Shown: positions 17,063 to 27,292, counted from the stretch's first letter. The stretch is 64,000 nucleotides of DNA from Eubacteriaceae bacterium CHKCI004 (GCA_900016875.1 FCNR01000053.1:33953-97952), one strand, 5' to 3'. Notes: generated from the letters alone by a model not told the origin. Translations and numbers: made by a program.

Positions 17063-17135
17063 AAAAAGGGTGGAACTAAGTGGGACTTGAAGGTCAAAAT
17101 CAGAGCTGTTACAATATAATCAGAAAAAGAATGGC
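17063..17135 (+). promoter_or_regulatory. Promoter cassette, copy 2
   Basis: TTGAAG (17087), 17 bases, TACAAT (17110), with the same upstream block as copy 1. It would drive the Ig-like secreted protein at 17252. Confidence 0.7.
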
Positions 17136-17179
17136 CAGAGGAAAATGGTAATCCTGCTGGGAGTAAAAATAAGTGGTAT

Positions 17180-17196
17180 GTACTGAATTTCAGTAC
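17180..17196. repeat. 17-bp palindrome, copy 12 (T-centred)
   Basis: First of two copies 33 bases apart in the leader of the 17252 gene. Confidence 0.95.
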
Positions 17197-17212
17197 AGAA
17201 AAAATATGTAGC

Positions 17213-17229
17213 GTACTGAATTTCAGTAC
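17213..17229. repeat. 17-bp palindrome, copy 13 (T-centred)
   Basis: Ends 22 bases before ATG 17252. Confidence 0.95.
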
Positions 17230-17251
17230 GAGGGAAGAAAGGAGAATCGTT

Positions 17252-18328
17252 ATGAAGAATTGGAAATCTGCGATACTAAAATCCTGTATGCTGCTGGCGG
17301 CTGTCTTCCTGATCGGCGCGGCAGTCCCGGCTAGTGCAAAGACGGCACCGAAGCTGTCCAGTAAAAAAATCACCTTGAAAGTCGGACAGAAAAAGAAACT
17401 GAAAGTGAAGAATGTCAAAAAGAAAAAGATTAAATGGTCTTCCAAAAACAAGGCCATTGCAACTGTAAATAAGAAAGGCAAGGTAGTAGGTAAGAAAAAA
17501 GGCAAAACTACGATTATTGCCAAAGTCAGTAAAAAGAAGCTGAAATGTAAGGTCGTTGTGAAAAAAGCCGATACTAAGAAAAAATCAAATGGAAAAAATA
17601 AAGGTAACAATAAGATCAGTAAAGCTGTGGAAAAAGAATTGCCATCTGCTAAACAGTACCGTGTTTTGAATGGTCCGGAAACAATGGCAGTAGGAAAACC
17701 TGCTAATTTATTTGATTATGTTTACTATGCAGGTAAACGAATTAACGCACCGTCTAATGAAGCAAAAGTAAAAGGTTACAAATGGACTAGTTCCAACAAT
17801 TCAATTGTATCTATTGATAAGTATGGTGTTGCCACGCCCCAAAAAGAAGGTAAGGTTAATCTTTCCTTTAAATATTTAGATCGTTCCGGAGAATGGAGAG
17901 AATCAAATACTCTCAAGGCTGAAGTTGTCAATGTAGGTGATGTTTCCTACACAGTGTCTTTTGGATTGAATAGGGATTTATTAAATATGGATTCTAAATA
18001 TCTTGAACTCAATTTACCTAGATATAATTCTCCAGATGCATTTAACTATATAAATGTTACAGTAACTAACAACTCTGATACGAAAATTTTTGTAAGTAAA
18101 AAGTTCGGTATACAGACTGGAGGTTGGGATGATTGGCCAACTAGAGATAATCAGGATGTGGAAATTCCTGCAAAATCTTCTAAAACTATTTGGTATGGAT
18201 TTACTGAAAAAGGTGGGGTAGAATTACAAAAAGATATTTATAGAACCTCTTTAACCTATTCCATCAATGGTAAAGATGCACTCATTTATTATTATCCTGA
18301 AACTGGTATTTATGAAGTATCAAAATAA
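17252..18328 (+). CDS. Secreted bacterial Ig-like (BIG2) protein
   Basis: The 358-residue protein has a signal peptide ending near ASA-K (about residue 30). A lysine-rich bacterial Ig-like domain 2 follows (KITLKVGQKKKLKV, KIKWSSKNKAIATVNKKGKVVGKKKGKTTIIAKV). A second Ig-like region lies near 165-230 (YKWTSSNNSIVSIDKYGVATPQKEG). The C-terminal domain is beta-rich. No sorting signal is visible, so the lysines may bind the negatively charged wall. The second half is more AT-rich than the first, which hints at a mosaic gene. Confidence 0.8.
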   Translation: MKNWKSAILKSCMLLAAVFLIGAAVPASAKTAPKLSSKKITLKVGQKKKLKVKNVKKKKIKWSSKNKAIATVNKKGKVVGKKKGKTTIIAKVSKKKLKCKVVVKKADTKKKSNGKNKGNNKISKAVEKELPSAKQYRVLNGPETMAVGKPANLFDYVYYAGKRINAPSNEAKVKGYKWTSSNNSIVSIDKYGVATPQKEGKVNLSFKYLDRSGEWRESNTLKAEVVNVGDVSYTVSFGLNRDLLNMDSKYLELNLPRYNSPDAFNYINVTVTNNSDTKIFVSKKFGIQTGGWDDWPTRDNQDVEIPAKSSKTIWYGFTEKGGVELQKDIYRTSLTYSINGKDALIYYYPETGIYEVSK

Positions 18329-18340
18329 TTAAATAATTCT

Positions 18341-18375
18341 AGAAATCCCGGGAGTAAAATCCTGGGATTTCTTTT
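18341..18375 (+). terminator. Intrinsic terminator
   Basis: AGAAATCCC pairs with GGGATTTCT, followed by a T run, just after the Ig-like gene. Confidence 0.85.
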
Positions 18376-18376
18376 T

Positions 18377-18438
18377 AGAAGGGGAACACCTTAAAAGAGG
18401 TAAATTTATCATTGTTACCTAAGAGGAGTTCTCCTTTT
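18377..18438 (+). promoter_or_regulatory. Nested hairpins upstream of the adhesin gene
   Basis: AGGTAA (18398) pairs with TTACCT (18415) inside outer arms AAGGGGAAC and GTTCTCCTT, followed by TTTATTTTT. It may be a second terminator or an attenuator in the 260-bp stretch (18329-18588) before the adhesin gene. Confidence 0.45.
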
Positions 18439-18588
18439 ATTTTTCAGAGATGTGACAAAGAAGTCATTGTCGCTGAAATCTGATATAAATTTAAAAGAAG
18501 GGAAGTGATATTATCAAAAGGGAAAGATCGCCACCATAAATAATCCATTAATCGAATAGAACAAAAAGTAGAAGGAGGAAGTATATTT

Positions 18589-21500
18589 ATGAGTAGATTA
18601 AAAACAAAGTTAAAACGGATGTTGTCTTTCCTTACAACATTCCTTTTAACTATATCAAGTCTAGCCGCGACTATAACGCCAGTGAGTGTATATGCGGCAG
18701 ATACACTAAAGGGAAATGTAGAAGTTACCACTTTGAAAGATGCCACAGTCAAGGGCTATGGTGCTTTCGATTTAGAATCCAATGCCTCCCAGTACAGTGT
18801 TGAGCATTCAAAAAACCTTACGAAAGCTTCCGGCAATGACTGGATCTGGCAACCGGGAGATCAGGGAGCAACCGGAGCTATTGGAGAAGAAAGATTAGGC
18901 AATGCTTATATTGCGGAACTGAAAGATGACAACTATTGGATTCAGTACAATGGTATTGAACTTAAAGAAGGGACCACTATAATGGGGACTTACGATGTTC
19001 GTGTGGTTTTCAGTAATCCAAAAGGAGCTATCAGCGGTGCTTATGGTAAAGATATTGCCGTGTTCGACGGACAGCTTGGCGCAGTTCGTTTTCGTGGTTA
19101 CAAAAGCTTAGATTGTGAAATCTTTGTATATGAACATGGTACAAAAAATCTGGTGACTGGCGATGATGGAAAAATGCATCTGCGTTTTATCGATATTGAC
19201 TGTCATCAGGCTATTGAGGTTTTAACACCTAGCCGTGTTGATTGGGCGTATAAACGAAACAAGTTGTCCTGGATGGGTCAAAATAAGTGTGATGAGATCG
19301 GCGCTGAGTATGGCAATACCGTATGGTACAATGGACCAACCGATGTGCGTGATGACTGGATTCAGGCAAAAGTAGGTTCCGCTAATTACAAGACAGCCGC
19401 CCGCCATACCTTTACATTAGGTTTCACCCCAGGCTCAAATGCGGAGAATACCTTTAAGGTACGATATTACTCTGGAGGTGTGGATGAGATTGGAACACAG
19501 AAAAATGGTGCCTTCTTCTCCTTTGATGGAAACTTAGACCTGGATGTGGAAGACGACCCGTTCTTTTCCGGCAGTGTATCCAAACAGGTTAACGGGACGA
19601 CGGATGCTGTCCTGTCCAATGCGAAGGAAAGCTTCACCTATACGTTAAATGCTGTCATTGACGCCGGTTCCACAGGCGGAACACAGTTTACTGTGACCGA
19701 TACTCTGGATAGTGTTTTACAGCCGACTGCCATTACGGCGATCACCAAAGACGGCGCGGATGTATCCGGAAACTTTGATTACAGTATCAATGGCCAGACG
19801 GTAACGGTGAGTGCGAAATCCTCGTATCTGGCGACAAACCCGGCCGGGACATTTTCTGTCAATATAGCCACGAAAATTAAGGATGGAGCGAACCTCGCGC
19901 CATATTATGACGCGGCAAGGAATTACGCTGTCATCAATAATAAGTGTACGCTGACGACCAACGATGGAGAGGATGCTGTGAGTACGGATTCCAATACCGT
20001 TACGGTCCGCGTCCCGCTGGCAGAGCTGACCCTGGATAAGGTGGCGGATGCCTATGAGTATAAGGTGGGCGATACGGTTACGTATACGATTTCCGTAAAA
20101 AATGTAACGGCCAATTCCACCGCTTACGATGTGGTCATGACCGACGCCATCCCGTCAGATCTGCAGGTGACTGGCGTGACGCCGAGTGCCGGCTCCGGCT
20201 CTGTGGATGGCCAGAACGTCCGTGTTACAGGGGTAAACCTGGGAGCCAACCAGACACTGACCGTAAAAGTGACTTGTAAGGCACTGGAATCAGGCAACAC
20301 CAAAGAACTTTACAATCAAGCCAGTTCAACATGTTGGAATATCAAGAACCCATCCGGCCATGCTGATGATGACGCAGAAACTTATATCAACAGCGCGGTC
20401 CTGACGGTGGATAAGACGGTCGATCAGTATGAGTATGAGATTGGCGATACTGCCACCTTCACGGTAAAAATAGCTAACACAAGTACAGGTACGGCTAATA
20501 ACGTTGTCATCGCGGATGATGTGCCAGAGGGCATGACTTTAGACTATGATTCCGTGGAAATTTCCGGCCTGCCGGAAACCGTTGTTGTGCCGGTGGCAGG
20601 GACAAAAGACCCGACCAATGCCTTAAACCCGGAGTACCGCAATGAGACAGAAACCCGGAATGTCACCGCTGACAAGGCAAAGAGCGGGGATAATGGCTGG
20701 AAGTATACCATCAACCACTTCCCGGCCGGAGCTACAGCGACCATCACCTATACAGCCACAGCCAATGAGAAAGGCAACGGCAAGGAAGCCCAGAACATCG
20801 TGACCGTGACCGCCGATAATGCGCTAAAGGCGCAGGATGAGGCGGAGTATTATATCAATACGGCACAGCTTACCATCGACAAATCTTATATCAATCCGTA
20901 TAAAGCGGAGAAAAACGATAACCGATGCGATAATGAATACAGAATCTACGAGGAAGAGACAGGATTCGAGAAAGTCCAGTATCAGGTCGTCGTCACAAGC
21001 GCTGGCGCTGATGGCACCGTGGCAAAGGATGTGGTCATTGATGACCTGACCCTGCCGGATGGCCTGGTATTAAATTATGAGGATATCGTCATCACAGAGA
21101 CTGCTGCGGATGGGACAACCATTACCTTTGAGAAAGCGTCCGGTGGAAACGGCAAGACGATACAGTATAAGATTGCCGGCACCGAAGACGAGACAAATAA
21201 ATTGAATCCGGAGCTTTATGATGAAACGGAGGAACGTACCCCGGTCATCACCATTGAGCAGTCCGGGAACGGTTTTATCGTCAAAGATACCTACCTGGAA
21301 AAAGGCGCGTCTCTGACCATCAAATATGACGCCAACGCCCTGGAGAATGACGAAGTGGACGTTAATGGTACAGAGATCACCAATACAGCAAAGGCGACCG
21401 CGGCAAACGTGGAGAAAGAGGAAGACGGCAGCTATAAAGTGGTAAAAGATGCTACCACTGTTTACATCAATTCCCCTCGTCTGCAGATCGTGAAGGAAGC

Positions 21501-24500
21501 CGATTCTGATGAGTATGAAATTGGGGAGAATGTCTCCTATACCATCGACGTGATCAACACCCATAAGGGAACCATCGCCCGGAACCTTGTCTTTACCGAT
21601 AAATTGGAAACCGAAGGCGTGGAATTTTTGACCGGCACGATCGCCCTGTATGATACCAACGGCTATGAGCTGCGGGAAGGTACGGACCTGGCCGGGGAAG
21701 ACGATTACACAAAGACTGCCAAAGTCGATGAGTTTATTCTGCGTTCTGATAAGCACCTTGTAGTGGATGGCAATTATGACCTCTATGACCTGGCAAATGG
21801 CAAGAACCCGGAGGAACAGGGAACCTGGAATCCGCCGTATGTGAATGTCACCAGCGAGACAAAAATGACCATCAAGTATGACATGAAGATCACGGATAAA
21901 GACCTGGCAGGCAAGGAAATCCTGAATACCGCGACCGCCGTATCCGATGAAGCTTTAAAGGTCACAACCGATGAGACGGTCATCCCGGACGGCCCGAACC
22001 CGAAGGTAGAAAAAGAGATCGACAATGCTTCCCCGGTAGTCGGAAAAGACGTGACGTTCACCCTGACCTTTACGAATCCAAACCAGAATACTACAGCAGA
22101 AGACATACAGATCACGGATTCCCTGGATAAGACCGGGATGATTACCATTTATGAAGAATCTATGTCCGTGAAGCTGAATAACGAGGATGTCACCGATCAG
22201 GTACAGATCACCTACAATGAGACGATGGATGGATTTGACATTGATACCGGCATTACTCTGACCGAAGATGATACCCTCGTAGTAACCTATCGGGCAAAGG
22301 TGCTTCCGGAAGCCGGGGACGTGGAATTGATGAATACCGCCGGTGTAAGTTGCAGCAATAACCCGGAATGGAAGTATGACAGTGTACCGTTTATCCCGGA
22401 GAAAAAGGTGCCGAAACTGGCGATTGAAAAAACGTCAGATAAAGAAGTCTATCAGGTAGGGGACACTGGGCATTATACCGTTACCGTTACCCAGACAACA
22501 GAAGACATGACTGCAAAGCAGGTCGTGATCAAAGACGCCCTGCAGGTGGAAGGCGCAAAGATCCAAGTGGACACCATTAAGCTGTATTTCAATGATGTGG
22601 AGATCACGCCGGCAAAAATCACATCCGATGTGAACGGCTATACCATTGAAACTGGAAAAGACCTGACCGATAAAGACAGCCTGAAAGTCACCTATGATGT
22701 CTACTTTGAGTCTGGCCGTCTCAATGGACAGACCGTGCCGAACACAGCAAAGGCAAAGGCCGAAAATACGGAAACAGAAACCGACCGGGAAGTACCGCTC
22801 ACTCCAGTGGGAGATGGCCTGGAAGCCAAAAAAGAGGCGGACCCGGCAGGCGGCACGGTGGTGAAGGCTGGTGATACCATCCAGTATACGATCACTGTTA
22901 AGAACATTTCCGATCAGGAAAAGACGAACGTCCTCATCCGTGACGCGATCCCGGAACTGACGACCTATGTAGAGGGAAGTGGCGGGGAACTGTTCACGAT
23001 CAACGAACAGCCATATGTCCGCTTTGTGATCCCATCTATTGCGGCAGGCGAAGCGCAGCAGGTTTCTTTCTCTGTGACCGTCAATGAAGAAGCGACGGAA
23101 GATGATGTCATCCGCAATACTGCACAGGTCTATGAACCGGTGGCAGAAGAAATCGGGGAAGATGGAACGATTCCGGAAGAAATCTGGAACAGCGACAAGT
23201 TTGAGGACACCAACACCATCACCCATCCGCTGGACGACTGGGTCATCACTGACCATGAAGTCGATGTGGTATCCCCGGCATTGGCCATTGAAAAAACGTC
23301 AGATAAAGACGTCTATCAGGTAGGAGAGACCGGGCACTATACGGTCACTGTTACCCAGACCAAAGAAGACCTTACGGCGAAACAGGTAGTAGTCAAAGAT
23401 GACCTGCAGGTAGATGGCGCAGAAATGCAGCCGGATACCATCAAAGTATATTTTAACGATACGGAGATCACGCCGGTATCCGTGACCGCAGACGCCAAAG
23501 GCTATTTAATCGATACCGGCATGGACCTTACAGACAGAGACGTTATTAAAGTCACTTACGATGTCGTATTTGTATCGGAAAGTCTGATGGGCGGCACGGT
23601 GCCAAATACGGCAAAAGCGAAGGCTGATAACGCCTATGCAGAAACGGACCATGAAGTCCCGCTGACACCTGTAGGGGATGGCCTTGAAGCGAAAAAAGAA
23701 GCCGATCCGGTGAGCGGCACCGTCGTAGAAGCCGGAGAGACGATCCAGTATACGATCACTGTAAAAAATACCTCTGATAAAGAGAAGACGAATGTCCTTG
23801 TCCGTGACGCCATCCCGGAAAATACTACTTACGTGGAAGGAAGTGGCGGAGAACTGTTTACGATTGATGAACAGCCATATGTCCGCTTCGTGATCCCGTC
23901 CATCGCTGCCGGGGAAGAACAGAACGTTTCCTTCTCCGTGACTGTCAATGAAGATGTGGATAAGGATGAGGTTATCAAAAACGTGGCACAGGTTTATGAA
24001 CCGACAGAGGATGAAGTAGGGGTGGACGGCACAGTACCGGAAGAAATCTGGAACAGTGATAAATTCCACGATACCAACATGACCCTGCATCCACTGGATA
24101 ACTGGGTCGTGACCGAACATGAAGTTGGCGTGGGAACTCCGGATGTGTCCATCGAAAAGAAAGCCGACGCCACCGTATATTCTGTGGGTGAGACCATCCA
24201 GTACACGATCCTGGTGAGCCAGAATACCGAAGGGGCCACAGCAACGAACGCCATCGTGGAAGATAAAGACCTGACAGACGGTGTGGATATTGATTACGCA
24301 TCCATTCAGGTAGACGGCGCAGCCGTACCGGAAAAAGATGAAGTGGAAATGGACGCGGATACAATCCACATGGTACGCACAGACGGAGGATTCAAGGTGG
24401 TTTACCCAACTCTGTCCGGACAGTCGGAAATTACATTTACCGCAACCATTACCAGTGAAGACCTGACCGGCCAGAAGATCCATAACACGGCGACTGTCAT

Positions 24501-24750
24501 CACCGACCAGACACCGGAAAAAGAAGCGACTGTCACTGTGAAGGTTCCAAAGTCCACACTGGAAAAGGTAGTGGAAAAAACATTTCATCCAGACGGAGCT
24601 TCGTCTAAAGACAATGATGAAGGAACGAGTGGCCCGAAAGGGGCAAAGACCGGCGTTACAAGCTATGCCGGATGGTTTGCGCTGGCGGCAGCCGCCTTTG
24701 GCGGGACCGGCATCTTCCTCCTCCGGAGAAGACGGAAAAAAATGAAATAA
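18589..24750 (+). CDS. Giant repeat adhesin with cell-wall anchor
   Basis: The 2053-residue surface protein has a signal peptide (about 1-37) and a unique N-terminal domain of about 300 residues that probably binds a ligand. About eleven Ig-like repeats of the DUF11/isopeptide D2 type follow. Most repeats start with a pattern like LxIEKTSDK-x-YQVGDT. The last four include a tandem duplication with an 864-bp period (from about 22420). The C-terminus is a Ser/Gly stretch, GPKGAKTG, a hydrophobic segment and RRRRKK. The motif has alanine where LPXTG has proline, so the sorting signal is unusual. A sortase is encoded at 9730. Confidence 0.88.
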   Translation: MSRLKTKLKRMLSFLTTFLLTISSLAATITPVSVYAADTLKGNVEVTTLKDATVKGYGAFDLESNASQYSVEHSKNLTKASGNDWIWQPGDQGATGAIGEERLGNAYIAELKDDNYWIQYNGIELKEGTTIMGTYDVRVVFSNPKGAISGAYGKDIAVFDGQLGAVRFRGYKSLDCEIFVYEHGTKNLVTGDDGKMHLRFIDIDCHQAIEVLTPSRVDWAYKRNKLSWMGQNKCDEIGAEYGNTVWYNGPTDVRDDWIQAKVGSANYKTAARHTFTLGFTPGSNAENTFKVRYYSGGVDEIGTQKNGAFFSFDGNLDLDVEDDPFFSGSVSKQVNGTTDAVLSNAKESFTYTLNAVIDAGSTGGTQFTVTDTLDSVLQPTAITAITKDGADVSGNFDYSINGQTVTVSAKSSYLATNPAGTFSVNIATKIKDGANLAPYYDAARNYAVINNKCTLTTNDGEDAVSTDSNTVTVRVPLAELTLDKVADAYEYKVGDTVTYTISVKNVTANSTAYDVVMTDAIPSDLQVTGVTPSAGSGSVDGQNVRVTGVNLGANQTLTVKVTCKALESGNTKELYNQASSTCWNIKNPSGHADDDAETYINSAVLTVDKTVDQYEYEIGDTATFTVKIANTSTGTANNVVIADDVPEGMTLDYDSVEISGLPETVVVPVAGTKDPTNALNPEYRNETETRNVTADKAKSGDNGWKYTINHFPAGATATITYTATANEKGNGKEAQNIVTVTADNALKAQDEAEYYINTAQLTIDKSYINPYKAEKNDNRCDNEYRIYEEETGFEKVQYQVVVTSAGADGTVAKDVVIDDLTLPDGLVLNYEDIVITETAADGTTITFEKASGGNGKTIQYKIAGTEDETNKLNPELYDETEERTPVITIEQSGNGFIVKDTYLEKGASLTIKYDANALENDEVDVNGTEITNTAKATAANVEKEEDGSYKVVKDATTVYINSPRLQIVKEADSDEYEIGENVSYTIDVINTHKGTIARNLVFTDKLETEGVEFLTGTIALYDTNGYELREGTDLAGEDDYTKTAKVDEFILRSDKHLVVDGNYDLYDLANGKNPEEQGTWNPPYVNVTSETKMTIKYDMKITDKDLAGKEILNTATAVSDEALKVTTDETVIPDGPNPKVEKEIDNASPVVGKDVTFTLTFTNPNQNTTAEDIQITDSLDKTGMITIYEESMSVKLNNEDVTDQVQITYNETMDGFDIDTGITLTEDDTLVVTYRAKVLPEAGDVELMNTAGVSCSNNPEWKYDSVPFIPEKKVPKLAIEKTSDKEVYQVGDTGHYTVTVTQTTEDMTAKQVVIKDALQVEGAKIQVDTIKLYFNDVEITPAKITSDVNGYTIETGKDLTDKDSLKVTYDVYFESGRLNGQTVPNTAKAKAENTETETDREVPLTPVGDGLEAKKEADPAGGTVVKAGDTIQYTITVKNISDQEKTNVLIRDAIPELTTYVEGSGGELFTINEQPYVRFVIPSIAAGEAQQVSFSVTVNEEATEDDVIRNTAQVYEPVAEEIGEDGTIPEEIWNSDKFEDTNTITHPLDDWVITDHEVDVVSPALAIEKTSDKDVYQVGETGHYTVTVTQTKEDLTAKQVVVKDDLQVDGAEMQPDTIKVYFNDTEITPVSVTADAKGYLIDTGMDLTDRDVIKVTYDVVFVSESLMGGTVPNTAKAKADNAYAETDHEVPLTPVGDGLEAKKEADPVSGTVVEAGETIQYTITVKNTSDKEKTNVLVRDAIPENTTYVEGSGGELFTIDEQPYVRFVIPSIAAGEEQNVSFSVTVNEDVDKDEVIKNVAQVYEPTEDEVGVDGTVPEEIWNSDKFHDTNMTLHPLDNWVVTEHEVGVGTPDVSIEKKADATVYSVGETIQYTILVSQNTEGATATNAIVEDKDLTDGVDIDYASIQVDGAAVPEKDEVEMDADTIHMVRTDGGFKVVYPTLSGQSEITFTATITSEDLTGQKIHNTATVITDQTPEKEATVTVKVPKSTLEKVVEKTFHPDGASSKDNDEGTSGPKGAKTGVTSYAGWFALAAAAFGGTGIFLLRRRRKKMK

Positions 24751-24764
24751 ATAAGGGACAATAC

Positions 24765-24793
24765 AGCAGGAAAGTAAGGGCCTGCTTTTTTTG
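24765..24793 (+). terminator. Intrinsic terminator
   Basis: AGCAGG pairs with CCTGCT, followed by seven T, 15 bases after the adhesin stop. Confidence 0.8.
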
Positions 24794-24816
24794 TACCCAA
24801 AAACCGGAAAGGAGGC

Positions 24817-24843
24817 AGCCCGTACTGAATTTCAGTACGGGCT
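24817..24843. repeat. 17-bp palindrome, copy 14, within a 27-bp palindrome
   Basis: The core GTACTGAATTTCAGTAC (24822-24838) has matching arms AGCCC and GGGCT, the longest perfect version in the element. It lies 11 bases before ATG 24855. Confidence 0.95.
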
Positions 24844-24854
24844 GATATTGAAAT

Positions 24855-25427
24855 ATGAAGATAAGAAAAGTATTGCCCGGCGCCCTGTTCCTTTTTTTAT
24901 GTCTGCTCTGCGGAGCTGGCATTGCCGGCTATTTTTTCCATCTGGAGCCACAGCCGGCTGTAAGGCAGGAAGCAGCCCGCCTGGTGGGGACCAGGGATGT
25001 CGTCATCGGCGTGGGAGAGACGTTGCCCGACTTAAAGGAAGGGCTGGGCGTCAATGACGCGGTGGAACGGGTGGAGATCGACACCGGTGCCGTTGATACC
25101 GGGACAGCCGGGGAATATCCCATCATTTACCGCTATACTGACGTACAGGGGGAGACCCATGAGATAGAGACTACCTGCACCGTGACGGCGGCAGACAGCC
25201 CGGAAACAGTACAACGCCCGGAAGAAAAAACAGGAGAAAACACCCGTGGGGAAAAGGAGACAAACAGACGGCAGGAAAAAGAAACCATGCCGGATAAAAA
25301 AGAGACGGTGCGCACTACGCCGCCGCAGACTGGCGACTGGACAGTATTTGTGGGATATGCGGTTCTGTTTTTGGTCTCGGTCTTTTTGTTCCTGCTCCTG
25401 TTCCTCCGGCGGTGTGTTTTTGGATAA
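24855..25427 (+). CDS. Sortase substrate with DUF5011-like domain
   Basis: The 190-residue protein has a signal peptide, a small Ig-like domain (VDTGTAGEYPIIYRYTDVQGETHEI) and a long charged Lys/Glu stalk. The sorting signal PPQTG is followed by a hydrophobic segment and RR. It would be joined to the wall by the element's class B sortase, next to the large adhesin. It is the first gene of the following surface/transfer run. The only candidate ribosome-binding site, GATATTGAAAT, is weak. Confidence 0.78.
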   Translation: MKIRKVLPGALFLFLCLLCGAGIAGYFFHLEPQPAVRQEAARLVGTRDVVIGVGETLPDLKEGLGVNDAVERVEIDTGAVDTGTAGEYPIIYRYTDVQGETHEIETTCTVTAADSPETVQRPEEKTGENTRGEKETNRRQEKETMPDKKETVRTTPPQTGDWTVFVGYAVLFLVSVFLFLLLFLRRCVFG

Positions 25428-25445
25428 AGATAGGAGGTTTGATGG

Positions 25446-26876
25446 ATGGATGAGATGAAGATGTATCAGGAAGCGCAGGCCGCCGGCGGGGGACGGCCCC
25501 AGGCAGCCACTATGCCGGATATGCTGGAGCAGATGCGGCAGATCTTTGCCGACCGGGACGCAGAGTATACCCGGATGGAACAAGCGTACCAGAAAAGGAA
25601 AGAGATCCTGGACGCGAAAGAAGCGTCCCTGCTGGAGACGTTATCTGGTCTGGAAGACCGACTTTCGGTTGTCACTGCCCGGGAGGGAAATGTCCGGGAA
25701 AAAGAAGCAGAGCTTCAGGAGAAGATGGAGAGCCTGGCAAAAGAGAAAGCTGCCTTGCAGGAAGCGCAGGCAGAGCTGGAGAAGGAAAAAACGGAACAGT
25801 GGATGAAAGTCTCTCTGCTCCGGGAAGAGGCCCGGAACGAAAAGCTCCGGAGCCAGCGCCTGGCCGGGGAGTATGAGGAGAAGTTATCAAAACTTCCGGC
25901 GGACAGCCCGTACCTTTCTGTTCTGCAGGAGACAGCCGGGCAGGCAGCCAGAAAACAGATGGAAGAAAAGATTGCTGCGATGGAGACAGCCCTCCGGCAA
26001 AAAGAACAGACGATCATAGAGATGCAGGCGGAGAACGAGGGCCGTGAGGTGCAGATCGCCGCTCTGCAGGGAACGGTGGGCAGACAGAAGGAAGAACTGG
26101 AAAAGGGCAAAGAAGAGAACCGGCAGTTAAAGGCAAAAAATGAATACCTTACGAAAACCAACCAGGAATTGGAAGAGTTGAGCCAGATCCTGCCGGAACA
26201 GCAGAAACAGGATATGGAATCCCTCCATACACTGGCAAAGGAGCTGACAGAGGAAAAAGAGGCCCTTGAGGAGGAAAACAGACGTCTAATGGAAGAGAAC
26301 CGGCGTCTACAGGAAGAAAAGGGAGAACTGTTCAAAAAATTGATGGCAGGTACACAGCCGGGAACGCAGGAAAGAGAAGGCTGGCAGGAAAAAAGGGACC
26401 GGGAAGAAAAAAACGGTGTGACGCCATCCCGAAATACAGAAGAAATCGAAGAAGATGACAGGGACGCCGATGAGGAAGGGCCTGGACAAGCGGACGTCCT
26501 GCCGGTGGAAGAACCTTTGACGGCGGAAGTTTTGCAGGAGTATCTGGAGGAAAATGGCGCGGATACCCGCCTCCTCCATTCCAGCGAGGGGGAGCTGGTC
26601 GCTGTTACTGCTGATAATTTACAGATCATGTTTTCCTTCCGGGAACCGCCCCGGTTTGATATCCGGAAAAAACAAAAGAGCGGCTGGAGCATAAAGAAAT
26701 TGTTAAAACGCTATAACGAGAACAAGGCGGGGCTAACATTTACCTATGATGAGACAGAAGAAGAGTTCATTGGTTCCGGGGAGTTTTCGCTTTCTATGTC
26801 CCCGGACGAACTTGTTTATACTGTATATCAGGCAGCCCGCATTTACTTTGGATATCAAAATAAGGAAGAGAAATGA
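25446..26876 (+). CDS. Coiled-coil protein of the transfer operon
   Basis: The 476-residue protein is almost entirely coiled coil from about residue 35 to 300. An acidic linker (EEIEEDDRDADEEGPG) and a folded C-terminal domain of about 120 residues follow, which has no family I recognise. No membrane segment is seen. ATAGGAGGTTTGATGG precedes ATG 25446. It overlaps the next gene by four bases, so it belongs to the conjugation operon. Confidence 0.7.
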   Translation: MDEMKMYQEAQAAGGGRPQAATMPDMLEQMRQIFADRDAEYTRMEQAYQKRKEILDAKEASLLETLSGLEDRLSVVTAREGNVREKEAELQEKMESLAKEKAALQEAQAELEKEKTEQWMKVSLLREEARNEKLRSQRLAGEYEEKLSKLPADSPYLSVLQETAGQAARKQMEEKIAAMETALRQKEQTIIEMQAENEGREVQIAALQGTVGRQKEELEKGKEENRQLKAKNEYLTKTNQELEELSQILPEQQKQDMESLHTLAKELTEEKEALEEENRRLMEENRRLQEEKGELFKKLMAGTQPGTQEREGWQEKRDREEKNGVTPSRNTEEIEEDDRDADEEGPGQADVLPVEEPLTAEVLQEYLEENGADTRLLHSSEGELVAVTADNLQIMFSFREPPRFDIRKKQKSGWSIKKLLKRYNENKAGLTFTYDETEEEFIGSGEFSLSMSPDELVYTVYQAARIYFGYQNKEEK

Positions 26877-27283
26877 GCCGGGAACTTATTATCATCCTGG
26901 GTTTGTCTTTTGGATTTGCTCTGTTTTTGACCATGTTTATTTTCTGGGTACAGCAGATGCGGGATGCAGTGCCTGGATATAAACGACCCCTGCCGGCTGT
27001 CCGGTATCATCAGGAGACCGTGCAGTGCCTGCAGAGTGCTTACCGGGCAGCAGGGACGATTGAGGGAATGCTGCTGCTTGCGTCCCGGAAATGCCGCCAG
27101 AAAAAGGCACGGAAACGGTTCCGTGCGGCGGGGAGTTACCTAAAGGGCAGCCGTTACCGGGATTATGAGACGGCGCTATATCTTTTTGCGTCGGATGGTT
27201 CTCCGGATTGCAAAAAATTGTTTACATACATCATAGAACTGGAAGTCCAAAAAAAACGTGGGCTTCCTATGAAAAAGGAGTGA
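26873..27283 (+). CDS. Membrane-anchored transfer-operon protein
   Basis: The 136-residue protein has one N-terminal membrane segment (about 4-25) and a basic cytoplasmic helical part. It starts within the stop region of the coiled-coil gene (ATGA overlap). Probably a conjugation accessory; no family recognised. Confidence 0.6.
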   Translation: MSRELIIILGLSFGFALFLTMFIFWVQQMRDAVPGYKRPLPAVRYHQETVQCLQSAYRAAGTIEGMLLLASRKCRQKKARKRFRAAGSYLKGSRYRDYETALYLFASDGSPDCKKLFTYIIELEVQKKRGLPMKKE

Positions 27284-27292
27284 AGGCCATTC

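Noticed and set aside
24791..25057. Open frame overlapping the start of the sortase-substrate gene
   Set aside because: It is a different frame of the same DNA, without a ribosome-binding site, and reads through the palindrome as ARTEFQY.
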